Shown here one piece after another: positions 53,482 to 61,455 of a stretch of 64,000 nt of DNA. The position numbers were made by a program, and so were the translations under genes. The first letter of the stretch is position 1. Each line of letters opens with the position of its first letter. The DNA comes from Lutibacter flavus (GTDB taxonomy: Bacteria > Bacteroidota > Bacteroidia > Flavobacteriales > Flavobacteriaceae), in assembly GCF_900188355.1 (NCBI RefSeq), contig NZ_FZNX01000002.1:186001-250000 (forward strand), given 5' to 3'. Below the pieces are notes generated by a model. That model did not search any database. It worked only from the letters and a program-made list of their open reading frames with translations, and was not told the origin of the DNA.

Positions 53482-55023
53482 ATGAATAAATTACAAATAA
53501 TAGTATTATTACTAGTTGTTAATCTTGGATTTTCACAAACAAAACCAGACACAATTAAAATTCAAAAAATTGAAGACACTAAAGAATTGTTTTCAAACAG
53601 TGATACCCTGTTCTTAAAAAGCTCAGATTCATTAGGCTTTATAAATCATAAAGAGGCAACTTTAATTGATAGTTTGTGGATGAACGAGTTAATTAAATCT
53701 CCGTTGTATGATACGATTCAATATATTTTAAGAGATGACGAAATTTTAGTTACAGAACTAGAAGAATTACCAACCGAATTATTAAAAGAACGATTAGAGC
53801 ATTTAAATACTCAAACACCGTTTCATATTGAATACAATAAAAGTTTAGAGCAAATTATTAAAACCTACTTAAAAAGAAGAAAATCCTCTTTCTCAAATTT
53901 AATGGAAAAAGCACGATTTTACTTTCCATTATTTGAAGAACAATTAGATAGGTATGATGTGCCATTGGAAATTAAATATTTGGCTATTGTAGAATCTGCC
54001 CTAAGACCAAGAGCACGCTCTAGAGTTGGAGCAACTGGATTATGGCAATTTATGTACCAAACAGGGAAACAGTTCGACTTAAATGTAAGTTCTTATGTAG
54101 ATGAACGTTCAGACCCTTATAAAGCAACAGAAGCCGCCTGTAAGTATTTGGCAAGTTTGTATAAAATATTTGGAGATTGGGATTTAGCATTAGCAGCATA
54201 TAATTCTGGACCAGGAAATGTTAGCAAAGCAATAAGAAGATCTGGCGGAAGTAGAAATTATTGGAATATTCGTCATAATTTACCTCGAGAAACAGCAGGT
54301 TATGTACCAGCTTTTTATGCTACATTATACATTTTTGAATATGCAAATGAACACAATATTAAAGCGAAAGAAAACTCACTTGCTTATTTTGAAACGGACA
54401 CAGTTCAAGTAAAAAGACAACTTACTTTTGAACAAATTTATGAAACTCTAAATGTAGATATTGAAGTACTTCAATTTTTAAATCCACAATATAAATTAGA
54501 TATTGTTCCTTACATAAAAGGGAAGAATTATACACTTACATTACCCGTAAAGGATATTGGAGAATTTTTAAGTAATGAAAAAGAAATTTATGCGTTTGCA
54601 GATGTTGAGGAGGCAAAACGAGAAAAACCGTTACCAGAATATATTGAAGAAAGTGCAAGAACAGTTTACAGGGTAAGAAGTGGAGACTATTTAGGAAGAA
54701 TAGCTAATAAATTTGGAGTTTCCGTAAGCAATATTAAACGTTGGAATAATTTAAGGTCTAATCGCTTAAGTATTGGGCAACGATTAACAATTCACCCTAG
54801 AAAATCAAGCACTGTTGTAAGTAAAAAACCAACTAGTAAATCTCCAAAAAAAGAAATTCCAACTGGAAAATATGAAACGTATGTGGTTAAGTCTGGAGAC
54901 TCTCTTTGGTTAATTGCTCAAAAATATTCGAATGTTTCTGTTAATAATATTAAAGATTGGAACAATATTTGGAGTGTTAGAAGTTTAAAACCAGGAACCA
55001 AATTGAAAATATTTAAAATTTAA
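53482..55023 (+). CDS. Lytic transglycosylase with LysM repeats (MltD-like)
   Basis: A 513-residue exported muramidase-like protein. The signal peptide (MNKLQIIVLLLVVNLGFSQ) is followed by an SLT domain (catalytic Glu in AIVESALRPRARSRVGATGLWQF; AYNSGPGNV; RETAGYVPAFYA) and two C-terminal LysM modules (YRVRSGDYLGRIANKFGVS near 393 and YVVKSGDSLWLIAQKYSN near 468). It cleaves glycan strands during wall growth. It starts 6 bases after the OmpA-like gene and ends one base before the DUF4837 gene. Confidence 0.96.
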   Translation: MNKLQIIVLLLVVNLGFSQTKPDTIKIQKIEDTKELFSNSDTLFLKSSDSLGFINHKEATLIDSLWMNELIKSPLYDTIQYILRDDEILVTELEELPTELLKERLEHLNTQTPFHIEYNKSLEQIIKTYLKRRKSSFSNLMEKARFYFPLFEEQLDRYDVPLEIKYLAIVESALRPRARSRVGATGLWQFMYQTGKQFDLNVSSYVDERSDPYKATEAACKYLASLYKIFGDWDLALAAYNSGPGNVSKAIRRSGGSRNYWNIRHNLPRETAGYVPAFYATLYIFEYANEHNIKAKENSLAYFETDTVQVKRQLTFEQIYETLNVDIEVLQFLNPQYKLDIVPYIKGKNYTLTLPVKDIGEFLSNEKEIYAFADVEEAKREKPLPEYIEESARTVYRVRSGDYLGRIANKFGVSVSNIKRWNNLRSNRLSIGQRLTIHPRKSSTVVSKKPTSKSPKKEIPTGKYETYVVKSGDSLWLIAQKYSNVSVNNIKDWNNIWSVRSLKPGTKLKIFKI

Positions 55024-55024
55024 T

Positions 55025-55999
55025 ATGAAAAAATTTAGCATAATTTTAGTCGCTGCAATTTTATTTTTTTCTTGTGGAACAGGAGAAGATAAAAAAGTTT
55101 TAAAAGGAGCAAACGGAAGAATTAATCATTTACTTGTGGTCATGAAGAATAGTGAATGGCAAGGTGAATTAGGTGATGAACTTCGAAAAATAATTGCCGA
55201 ACCAGTATTAGGTTTACCTCAGCCCGAAGCTCAATTTGAAGTTTCTCAGGTTCCGCCTGATAGTTTTGGAAGTATGTTTAGAGCAACAAGAAGTGTTTTA
55301 AATATTGGGGTTGGAGAAGAAAACTCTTTTAATGTTGCAACAAATGTTTATGCTGCACCGCAAAAAATTATTACAATTATTGGAAAAAGCAAAGAAGATA
55401 TTATTATTGCATTAAAAAAGAATAGTAAAAAAATAGTATCAATATTTAAAGAAGCTGACTTAAAGGCTGTACAGCAAAAAACTCTAAAGGAGTATTGGGA
55501 CCCAAGTCAAATTAATACTTTTAATAAGCAAGGCTACTTTCTTAAAATACCTAAAAAATATTCTAAAGTAGAAGATAATGGAGATTTTGTTTGGTATCGT
55601 TATCATTTAAATGGAGATAATAGTATGGAATTTATGGCTTATACAGTTCCAATTACTTCGGAAGATGATGAAAATGGGAATAACATTGTAGCAATTAGAG
55701 ACGCATTTGGTAAAAAAAATATTCCAGGACAAATTGAAGATTCATATATGATTACCGAAGAGGCTTACTCCCCTCATATTTTTCAAGTTGAATTGGATGG
55801 TAAAAAAGCTTTTGAAACAAGAGGTAAATGGGAAGTTAAAAATGTATACATGGCAGGTCCTTTTTTAAGTTATACCGTTGTTGATAAGCCAAATAATCGT
55901 TTAGTTGTTGTTGAAGGTTTAACATATGCACCTTCAATTAATAAGCGTGATTATATGTTTGAGCTAGAGGCAATTTTAAAAACATTAAAAATTAATTAA
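55025..55999 (+). CDS. DUF4837 family lipoprotein
   Basis: A 324-residue lipoprotein (leader MKKFSIILVAAILFFSCG). The mature part opens with GANGRINHLLVVMKNSEWQGELGDELRKI and ends in GPFLSYTVVDKPNNRLVVVEGLTYAPS, which I recognise as the Bacteroidota-specific DUF4837 family. Its function is not known. Being the last gene of an operon with PBP1A, OmpA-like and transglycosylase genes suggests an envelope role. Confidence 0.88.
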   Translation: MKKFSIILVAAILFFSCGTGEDKKVLKGANGRINHLLVVMKNSEWQGELGDELRKIIAEPVLGLPQPEAQFEVSQVPPDSFGSMFRATRSVLNIGVGEENSFNVATNVYAAPQKIITIIGKSKEDIIIALKKNSKKIVSIFKEADLKAVQQKTLKEYWDPSQINTFNKQGYFLKIPKKYSKVEDNGDFVWYRYHLNGDNSMEFMAYTVPITSEDDENGNNIVAIRDAFGKKNIPGQIEDSYMITEEAYSPHIFQVELDGKKAFETRGKWEVKNVYMAGPFLSYTVVDKPNNRLVVVEGLTYAPSINKRDYMFELEAILKTLKIN

Positions 56000-56018
56000 A
56001 GATTAATTTAATTTCATA

Positions 56019-56055
56019 AAAAAAGCAGTTCTAGATATCCAGAACTGCTTTTTTT
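56019..56055. terminator. Bidirectional terminator between the envelope operon and glnS
   Basis: AAAAGCAGTTCT-N8-AGAACTGCTTTT, a perfect 12-bp stem, with A-tract before and T-tract after. It serves the + operon ending at 55999 and glnS on the - strand. Confidence 0.93.
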
Positions 56056-56072
56056 ATATAAACTAAAATTAG

Positions 56073-57752
56073 TTACTGCCCCATTTTTGCCCAACTATCT
56101 CGTAAAGGGACTGTTCTATTAAAAACTAATTTATTAGCAGTTGTATCTTTGTCAACACAAAAATACCCCAAACGTTGAAATTGGAATCTATCTAAATTTT
56201 TTGCTGTTTTTAAACTTGGTTCAACAAAAGCTTCAATTACATTTAAAGAATCTGGATTGATAAATTCTTTAAAATCTTTGTCTTTTTGGCTATCAGGAGC
56301 TTCGTGAGTAAATAAACGATCATACACTCTTACTTCAGCTTTTCTAGCATGTTTAATAGAAACCCAATGTAAGGTTCCTTTTACTCTGCGCTTGCTAGCC
56401 TCTGATCCACTTCCACTTAAAGAATCCTCATCGTAGGTACAGTGAATTTCAGTTACCTCACCATTTTCATCTTTAATACAACTTTCTGCCTTAATGATAT
56501 ATGCATTTTTTAAACGAACTTCTTTTCCTAATTTTAGTCTGAAAAACTTTTTATTAGCCTCTTCTCTAAAGTCTTCCTTTTCTATATATATTTCTTTGCT
56601 AAATGGCACTTCTCTAAAACCTGCATTTTCATCTTCCTGATTGTTTTCAGCAGTTAAAATTTCTTCTTTATCTTCTGGATAATTTGTAATTATTACTTTA
56701 ACGGGATCTAAAACCGCCATAACTCGAGGTGCAGTTTTATTTAAATCGTCCTTAATGCAATGTTCTAACAAAGCAACATCAGTTACGTTATCACGTTTAG
56801 AAATCCCAGCAGTTTCGCTAAAAGTTCTAATTGAATTTGCAGTATACCCTCTTCTTCTTAAACCCGAAATAGTTGGCATTCGTGGATCATCCCATCCAGT
56901 CACAATTTTTTCTTCAACCAATTGCAGTAATTTACGTTTACTCATTACAGTATAACTTAAATTTCTACGTGCAAATTCGCGCTGTTTTGGTCTTAAAAGA
57001 TTAGTATCGTAAACTTGATCAACATACCAATCGTATAAATCTCTATGACTTTTAAATTCTAACGTACAAATAGAGTGCGAAATTTGTTCTATATAATCTG
57101 ATTCACCGTGTGTCCAGTCATACATTGGATAAATGCACCAATCATCTCCTGTTCTATGATGATGTTTTTTCAAAATTCGATACATAATAGGATCACGCAT
57201 ATGCATATTTACGTGTTTCATATCAATTTTGGCGCGCAATACATGAGAACCCTCATTAAACTCACCACTCTTCATTTTCATAAATAAATCTAAATTTTCT
57301 TCAATAGATCTATTTCTATTTGGGCTATCAGTTCCATGTTCAGTTGGCGTACCTTTTTGTTTCGCCATTTCTTCTGATGATTGATTATCAACATAAGCTT
57401 TCCCTTCTTTAATAAATTCAATAGCCCAATCAAATAATTGCTGAAAATAATCTGAAGAGTACAATTCCTTATCCCATTTAAAACCTAGCCATTGTATGTC
57501 ATGTTTAATGGCATCCACATATTCCTGTTCTTCTTTTGCTGGGTTTGTATCATCGAAACGCAAATTTACAGGCGCATTGTATGTTAAACCAAGTCCAAAA
57601 TTTAAACAAATAGAAGCTGCATGTCCTATATGTAAATAACCATTTGGCTCTGGTGGAAATCTAAAACGCAACTTTTCTTTTGGTAAACCGTTGGCTAAAT
57701 CTTCTTCTATAATTTGCTCAATAAAATTAAGCGATTTTTTTTCTTCACTCAT
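56073..57752 (-). CDS. glnS: Glutamine--tRNA ligase
   Basis: A class I synthetase (559 aa) charging tRNA-Gln directly. The HIGH motif is at residues 41-44 (PPEPNGYLHIGHAAS) and the KMSKS-like motif is VMSKRKL. The C-terminal anticodon-binding beta barrels are complete (LHWVSIKHARKAEVRVYDRLF). Its presence implies direct glutaminylation rather than only the GatCAB route. The promoter lies just upstream on the minus strand. Confidence 0.98.
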   Translation of the reverse strand: MSEEKKSLNFIEQIIEEDLANGLPKEKLRFRFPPEPNGYLHIGHAASICLNFGLGLTYNAPVNLRFDDTNPAKEEQEYVDAIKHDIQWLGFKWDKELYSSDYFQQLFDWAIEFIKEGKAYVDNQSSEEMAKQKGTPTEHGTDSPNRNRSIEENLDLFMKMKSGEFNEGSHVLRAKIDMKHVNMHMRDPIMYRILKKHHHRTGDDWCIYPMYDWTHGESDYIEQISHSICTLEFKSHRDLYDWYVDQVYDTNLLRPKQREFARRNLSYTVMSKRKLLQLVEEKIVTGWDDPRMPTISGLRRRGYTANSIRTFSETAGISKRDNVTDVALLEHCIKDDLNKTAPRVMAVLDPVKVIITNYPEDKEEILTAENNQEDENAGFREVPFSKEIYIEKEDFREEANKKFFRLKLGKEVRLKNAYIIKAESCIKDENGEVTEIHCTYDEDSLSGSGSEASKRRVKGTLHWVSIKHARKAEVRVYDRLFTHEAPDSQKDKDFKEFINPDSLNVIEAFVEPSLKTAKNLDRFQFQRLGYFCVDKDTTANKLVFNRTVPLRDSWAKMGQ

Positions 57753-57774
57753 AATAACCTAAACTTAGATGGCA

Positions 57775-57803
57775 CAAAAATATCGATTTTTTTATCAATA
57801 CAA
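57775..57803 (-). promoter_or_regulatory. Promoter of glnS
   Basis: On the minus strand TTG (57801-57803), an 18-base spacer and TATTTTTG (57775-57782) fit the Bacteroidota consensus; the ATG follows 22 bases later. Confidence 0.6.
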
Positions 57804-57827
57804 CAACAAAACAATCAGCCTAATTAG

Positions 57828-57835
57828 TATATTTG
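57828..57835 (+). promoter_or_regulatory. Candidate -7 box for the zinc-ribbon gene
   Basis: TATATTTG matches TAnnTTTG, 15 bases upstream of the ATG at 57851. It covers the TTG at 57833, which argues against that codon being the start. Confidence 0.45.
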
Positions 57836-57850
57836 ATAAAAATAGAATTT

Positions 57851-58066
57851 ATGGACAATAAACCTTTAAATTATACGTGCCCAAAGTGCAGAAATAAAAC
57901 CTATCAAGTGGGGCAAATGAGAGCAACTGGAGGTACTTTATCTAAAATTTTTGATATTCAAACAGAAAAATTTTCTTCTGTTACTTGTGAAAAGTGTAAA
58001 TACACTGAATTTTATAAAGCCCCAACAAGTTCATTAAGTAATATTTTTGATTTTTTTACAAGTTAA
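57851..58066 (+). CDS. Zinc-ribbon nucleic-acid-binding-like protein (DUF2082 type)
   Basis: A 71-residue protein with two CxxC pairs (TCPKCRNKTY and TCEKCKYTEFYK) separated by RATGGTLSKIFDIQTEKFSSV, as in the DUF2082 zinc-ribbon family. I take the ATG at 57851; the TTG at 57833 overlaps a promoter box. It precedes folB by three bases. The zinc ribbon suggests nucleic-acid or protein binding, but no role is known. Confidence 0.85.
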   Translation: MDNKPLNYTCPKCRNKTYQVGQMRATGGTLSKIFDIQTEKFSSVTCEKCKYTEFYKAPTSSLSNIFDFFTS

Positions 58067-58069
58067 AAA

Positions 58070-58429
58070 ATGGGAGTAATTAAAGTTAGAAATATACGTG
58101 TTTATGCATATCATGGATGTTTGGTTGAAGAAGGAAAAATAGGATCGGATTATCGAGTTGATGTTGTTGTTAAGGCGGATTTATCCAAATCTGCAAAAAC
58201 AGATGATTTAGCAGATACCGTTGATTATGTGCACTTAAACAAAATTGTTAAAGAAGAAATGGCAATTAGATCTAAATTGTTAGAAGAGGTTGCAAAGCGA
58301 ATCCTCGACAGAATTTTAGATGAAATTCCACTTGTGAAAAAGGCAGATATAGCTGTTTCAAAATTAAACCCGCCAATTGGTGGAAATGTAGCGATGGTAA
58401 CTATTGAAATGAGTAAAAAAAGAAAATAG
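58070..58429 (+). CDS. folB: Dihydroneopterin aldolase
   Basis: A 119-residue FolB protein that splits 7,8-dihydroneopterin to 6-hydroxymethyl-dihydropterin in folate synthesis. Conserved segments are IRVYAYHGCLVEEGKIGSDYRVDV, the YVHLNKIVKEEM helix, LEEVAKRILDRIL and the terminal KLNPPIGGNVAMVTIEM. The catalytic Lys and the pocket Glu appear retained. It lies three bases after the zinc-ribbon gene. Confidence 0.95.
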   Translation: MGVIKVRNIRVYAYHGCLVEEGKIGSDYRVDVVVKADLSKSAKTDDLADTVDYVHLNKIVKEEMAIRSKLLEEVAKRILDRILDEIPLVKKADIAVSKLNPPIGGNVAMVTIEMSKKRK

Positions 58430-58491
58430 ATTATAAGTATTTAAAATATTAGAAAAATTGGTCAAAGTTTTAAAGTGAAAAATCAGTTTAA

Positions 58492-58537
58492 AATTATAGA
58501 ATTCACGCCTTCCAAGATTTAACAATTATAGAATTCA
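58492..58537 (+). repeat. 14-bp direct repeat upstream of tRNA-Cys
   Basis: AATTATAGAATTCA occurs at 58492-58505 and again at 58524-58537, 32 bases apart, in the AT-rich gap between folB and the tRNA promoter. Its role is unknown. Nothing else is visible in this gap. Confidence 0.6.
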
Positions 58538-58556
58538 ACAATAATCACAAAAAATC

Positions 58557-58586
58557 TTGCTAACTTATTAAAATTAGTTAAATTTG
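58557..58586 (+). promoter_or_regulatory. Promoter of tRNA-Cys
   Basis: TTG (58557-58559), a 19-base spacer and TAAATTTG (58579-58586) fit the Bacteroidota consensus. The predicted transcription start lies a few bases before the 5' end of the mature tRNA. Confidence 0.75.
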
Positions 58587-58598
58587 CAATCCAATTAA

Positions 58599-58669
58599 GG
58601 CGTCGTGGCCGAGTGGCTAGGCTGGGCTCTGCAAAAGCTCCTACAGCGGTTCGAATCCGCTCGTCGCCT
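58599..58669 (+). tRNA. tRNA-Cys (anticodon GCA)
   Basis: A 71-base cloverleaf: D stem GCC/GGC, anticodon stem GGGCT/AGCTC with loop CTGCAAA (anticodon GCA at 58631-58633), T stem AGCGG/CCGCT with loop TTCGAAT, acceptor stem GGCGTCG/CGTCGCC and discriminator T, as expected for tRNA-Cys. The acceptor stem has a T-T mismatch at pair 5-68. CCA is not encoded (CT follows), so it is added after transcription. A consensus promoter and a strong terminator flank the gene, so it is transcribed alone. Confidence 0.95.
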
Positions 58670-58673
58670 CTAC

Positions 58674-58702
58674 AAAAACCTAAGCTTTGCTTAGGTTTTT
58701 TT
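58674..58702 (+). terminator. Rho-independent terminator of tRNA-Cys
   Basis: AAAAACCTAAGC-TTT-GCTTAGGTTTTT, a perfect 12-bp stem with a three-base loop and a T-tract, four bases after the discriminator. Confidence 0.93.
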
Positions 58703-58737
58703 GATTTATTTAACATATACTTACATATAAAAATTTG

Positions 58738-58745
58738 TATCTTTG
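58738..58745 (+). promoter_or_regulatory. Candidate -7 box for the metallo-hydrolase/subtilase unit
   Basis: TATCTTTG matches TAnnTTTG, 81 bases upstream of the metallo-hydrolase ATG. No -33 TTTG at N19. Confidence 0.4.
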
Positions 58746-58826
58746 TAAAATCCTAAATATTAACTGAAAACGATGTAGTAGAGGGTTTTTAGTTGGTTTT
58801 AAGATTTCGAAAATTATAATACAAGT

Positions 58827-59687
58827 ATGACAATTTACCCTATTGAAACAGGTAACTTTAAGTTAGATGGTGGTGCAATGTTTGGAGTGGTTCCAAAAGT
58901 TTTATGGCAAAGAACAAACCCCGCAGATAGTAATAATTTAATTGATATGAGTATGCGTAGCATGCTTATTGAAGACGGTAACAGATTAATTTTAATTGAT
59001 ACTGGTACAGGAAACAAACAATCCGATAAATTTTTTGGATATTATTATATGTTTGGAGATTTCTCTTTGGATACTTCATTGGCAAAATATGGTTTTCACA
59101 GAGATGATATTACAGATGTTTTTTTAACACACTTACATTTTGATCATTGCGGAGGAGCAATCCAATGGAACAAGGATAGAACAGGCTATGAACCAGCATT
59201 TAAAAATGCAAAATTCTGGAGTAATAAAAATCATTGGAAGTGGGCTGTAGAACCAAATATTCGTGAGAAAGCTTCATTTTTAAAAGAAAATATAAACCCA
59301 ATTGAAGCAAGCGGGCAATTAAATTTTGTAAATATACCTACAAGTGATTTTGCGCAAAATACAGAATTAGGATTTGACATTTTATTTGCTGATGGACATA
59401 CTGAAAAACAAATGATTCCTCATATTAAATATAAAGAAAAAACAATTGTTTTTATGGCAGATTTATTGCCTACAGTAGGCCATATTCCATTGCCTTATGT
59501 TATGGGATATGATACAAGGCCATTGTTAACAATGGATGAAAAAGCGAAGTTTTTAAATATAGCAGCTGACAAAAAATATTTTTTATTTTTAGAACATGAT
59601 GCTGTAAATGAGCTTTGTACAGTAAAGCATACCGAAAAAGGAGTACGATTAAACCAAATACATAAATTTAACGAAGTATTTAATTAA
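58827..59687 (+). CDS. MBL-fold metallo-hydrolase (lactonase-like)
   Basis: A 286-residue cytosolic metallo-beta-lactamase-fold protein with LIDTGTGNKQ, the metal motif THLHFDHCGG (HxHxDH), FADGHTEKQMIPHI and the late LFLEHD. It resembles quorum-quenching lactonase and related hydrolases, but the substrate is not determined. The subtilase gene begins 13 bases after its stop, so the two are probably one transcription unit. Confidence 0.93.
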   Translation: MTIYPIETGNFKLDGGAMFGVVPKVLWQRTNPADSNNLIDMSMRSMLIEDGNRLILIDTGTGNKQSDKFFGYYYMFGDFSLDTSLAKYGFHRDDITDVFLTHLHFDHCGGAIQWNKDRTGYEPAFKNAKFWSNKNHWKWAVEPNIREKASFLKENINPIEASGQLNFVNIPTSDFAQNTELGFDILFADGHTEKQMIPHIKYKEKTIVFMADLLPTVGHIPLPYVMGYDTRPLLTMDEKAKFLNIAADKKYFLFLEHDAVNELCTVKHTEKGVRLNQIHKFNEVFN

Positions 59688-59700
59688 ATAGTAAATAAAA

Positions 59701-61359
59701 ATGAGAATATTTAAACCAATGTTTGTAACAGCAATAGCGGTTGTTACGTTAGCAAGTTGTAGTTCTGTAAAAAACATGGCAGTACCAACTATGGATACAG
59801 CTGTTTCAATTGCAGCAAAAAAAGGAGCAGTAAGTGATGAACAATTTAACCATTGGGCGCATGCTGATTTGGCTACAGATACAATTCCAGGTATGAGCGT
59901 AGATAAAGCTTACAAATTTTTAGAAGGTAAAACTGGAGAAACTGTAATTGTTGCTGTGATTGATTCTGGAATTGACATTGAACATGAAGATTTAAAAGAT
60001 GTTATTTGGACAAATTCAAAGGAAGTTGCAGGTAATGGAATTGACGATGATAAAAATGGATATATAGATGATATTCACGGTTGGAATTTTTTAGGAGGTG
60101 ATGGTGTTGCAGCTCCTGAACAGTTAGAAATTACAAGAATTGTTGCCAAATTAAATAAACGATTTGAGGGTAAAACAGATACAGATATAAGTGAAGAAGA
60201 AAAAGAAAGTTTTGCAGAGTACCAAAAATATTTAGATGCTTACAAAGCTTCATCTTCAAGACATTTTCAAACATTAACTCGATTAGAGCAAATTGGAGAA
60301 AATTACGCTGCAATCAAGAAATTCTTAGGAAAAGATAGTGTTACACTTGAAGATTTACAAGCTGTAAAAACGGAAGATCAAAAATTGCAAGCTCAAATAG
60401 GAGATGTTTTAGGCTTAATTGGAAGAGGATTAGATGAAAAAGCATATTTAGAATACTATGAAACTCAAAAGAAAAACAAAAATTACGATTTTGATTTTGA
60501 TGGTAGAGCAATTGTTGGTGATAAGCCACAAGATATTAATGACAAAGTTTACGGAAACGCAAATGTAATTGGTTCAAAAGATGAAGAATCTCACGGAACG
60601 CATGTTGCAGGAATTATTTTAGCAACACGTAACAATGGTATTGGATTAAATGGAGTTGCAAATAATGCAAAATTAATGTCTGTAAGAGCTGTTCCAGATG
60701 GAGATGAGCGCGATAAAGATGTTGCTTTGGCAATTAGATATGCTGTTGATAACGGTGCGAAAGTTATAAATATGAGTTTTGGTAAAAGTTTTTCACCATA
60801 CCGTCACTGGGTTTTTGATGCAATTAAATATGCTGAAGAAAAAGATGTTTTATTAGTTCATGCAGCTGGAAACGATCATAAAAATATTGATGTTAGTGAT
60901 AACTGGCCAAATGATTCTTTGGATAAAATTAATGAAATTGCGGATAATGTGTTAACTATTGGAGCAATGAGTGTTAATTATGATGAAAATTTGCCAGCAA
61001 CTTTTACAAATTACGGACAAAAAAATGTAGATGTATTTGGTCCTGGAGTTCAAATTTATTCAACAGTTCCAAACAATGAATATGCAAAATATAATGGTAC
61101 TTCAATGGCATCTCCAGAGGTTGCAGGTGTTGCTACGTTAGTAAGATCTTACTATCCTCAATTATCTGCTAGTCAGGTAAAGCATATCATTATGAATTCT
61201 GGAACAGCAATAGATATGCAAGTAATGTTGCCGGGATCTCAATCACAAGAAAACCCAGCAGGCAAAAAAGTGAATTTTTCTGAATTATCAATTTCAGGAA
61301 AAGTTGCAAATGCTTATAATGCTTTGATTTTAGCCGATAAAATGGTTAACGGTAAGTAA
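59701..61359 (+). CDS. Subtilisin-like (S8) serine peptidase, lipoprotein
   Basis: A 552-residue exported subtilase with lipobox-like LASC at Cys20. The catalytic triad is Asp88 (AVIDSG), His298 (SHGTHVAGI) and Ser468 (NGTSMASPE). Asp and His are 210 residues apart, against about 32 in subtilisin. An insertion of roughly 175 residues, rich in charged helices (~140-280), therefore lies inside the catalytic domain. The oxyanion Asn is in VHAAGNDH. There is no type IX sorting domain at the C-terminus. A terminator follows. Confidence 0.95.
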   Translation: MRIFKPMFVTAIAVVTLASCSSVKNMAVPTMDTAVSIAAKKGAVSDEQFNHWAHADLATDTIPGMSVDKAYKFLEGKTGETVIVAVIDSGIDIEHEDLKDVIWTNSKEVAGNGIDDDKNGYIDDIHGWNFLGGDGVAAPEQLEITRIVAKLNKRFEGKTDTDISEEEKESFAEYQKYLDAYKASSSRHFQTLTRLEQIGENYAAIKKFLGKDSVTLEDLQAVKTEDQKLQAQIGDVLGLIGRGLDEKAYLEYYETQKKNKNYDFDFDGRAIVGDKPQDINDKVYGNANVIGSKDEESHGTHVAGIILATRNNGIGLNGVANNAKLMSVRAVPDGDERDKDVALAIRYAVDNGAKVINMSFGKSFSPYRHWVFDAIKYAEEKDVLLVHAAGNDHKNIDVSDNWPNDSLDKINEIADNVLTIGAMSVNYDENLPATFTNYGQKNVDVFGPGVQIYSTVPNNEYAKYNGTSMASPEVAGVATLVRSYYPQLSASQVKHIIMNSGTAIDMQVMLPGSQSQENPAGKKVNFSELSISGKVANAYNALILADKMVNGK

Positions 61360-61380
61360 TAAATTATAATATTCTGTTAA

Positions 61381-61410
61381 AAAGCACACTCAATTAGAGT
61401 GTGCTTTTTT
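61381..61410 (+). terminator. Rho-independent terminator of the subtilase unit
   Basis: AAAGCACACTC-AATTA-GAGTGTGCTTT, a perfect 11-bp stem, followed by a T-tract, 21 bases after the subtilase stop. Confidence 0.93.
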
Positions 61411-61455
61411 GTTTTATACGGATATGTTTATATTGCGACTTTATAATCAAATTCA

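Noticed and set aside
58519..58716. Minus-strand ORF across the tRNA gene
   Set aside because: It runs antisense through a complete tRNA-Cys with promoter and terminator; the translation is tRNA-derived.
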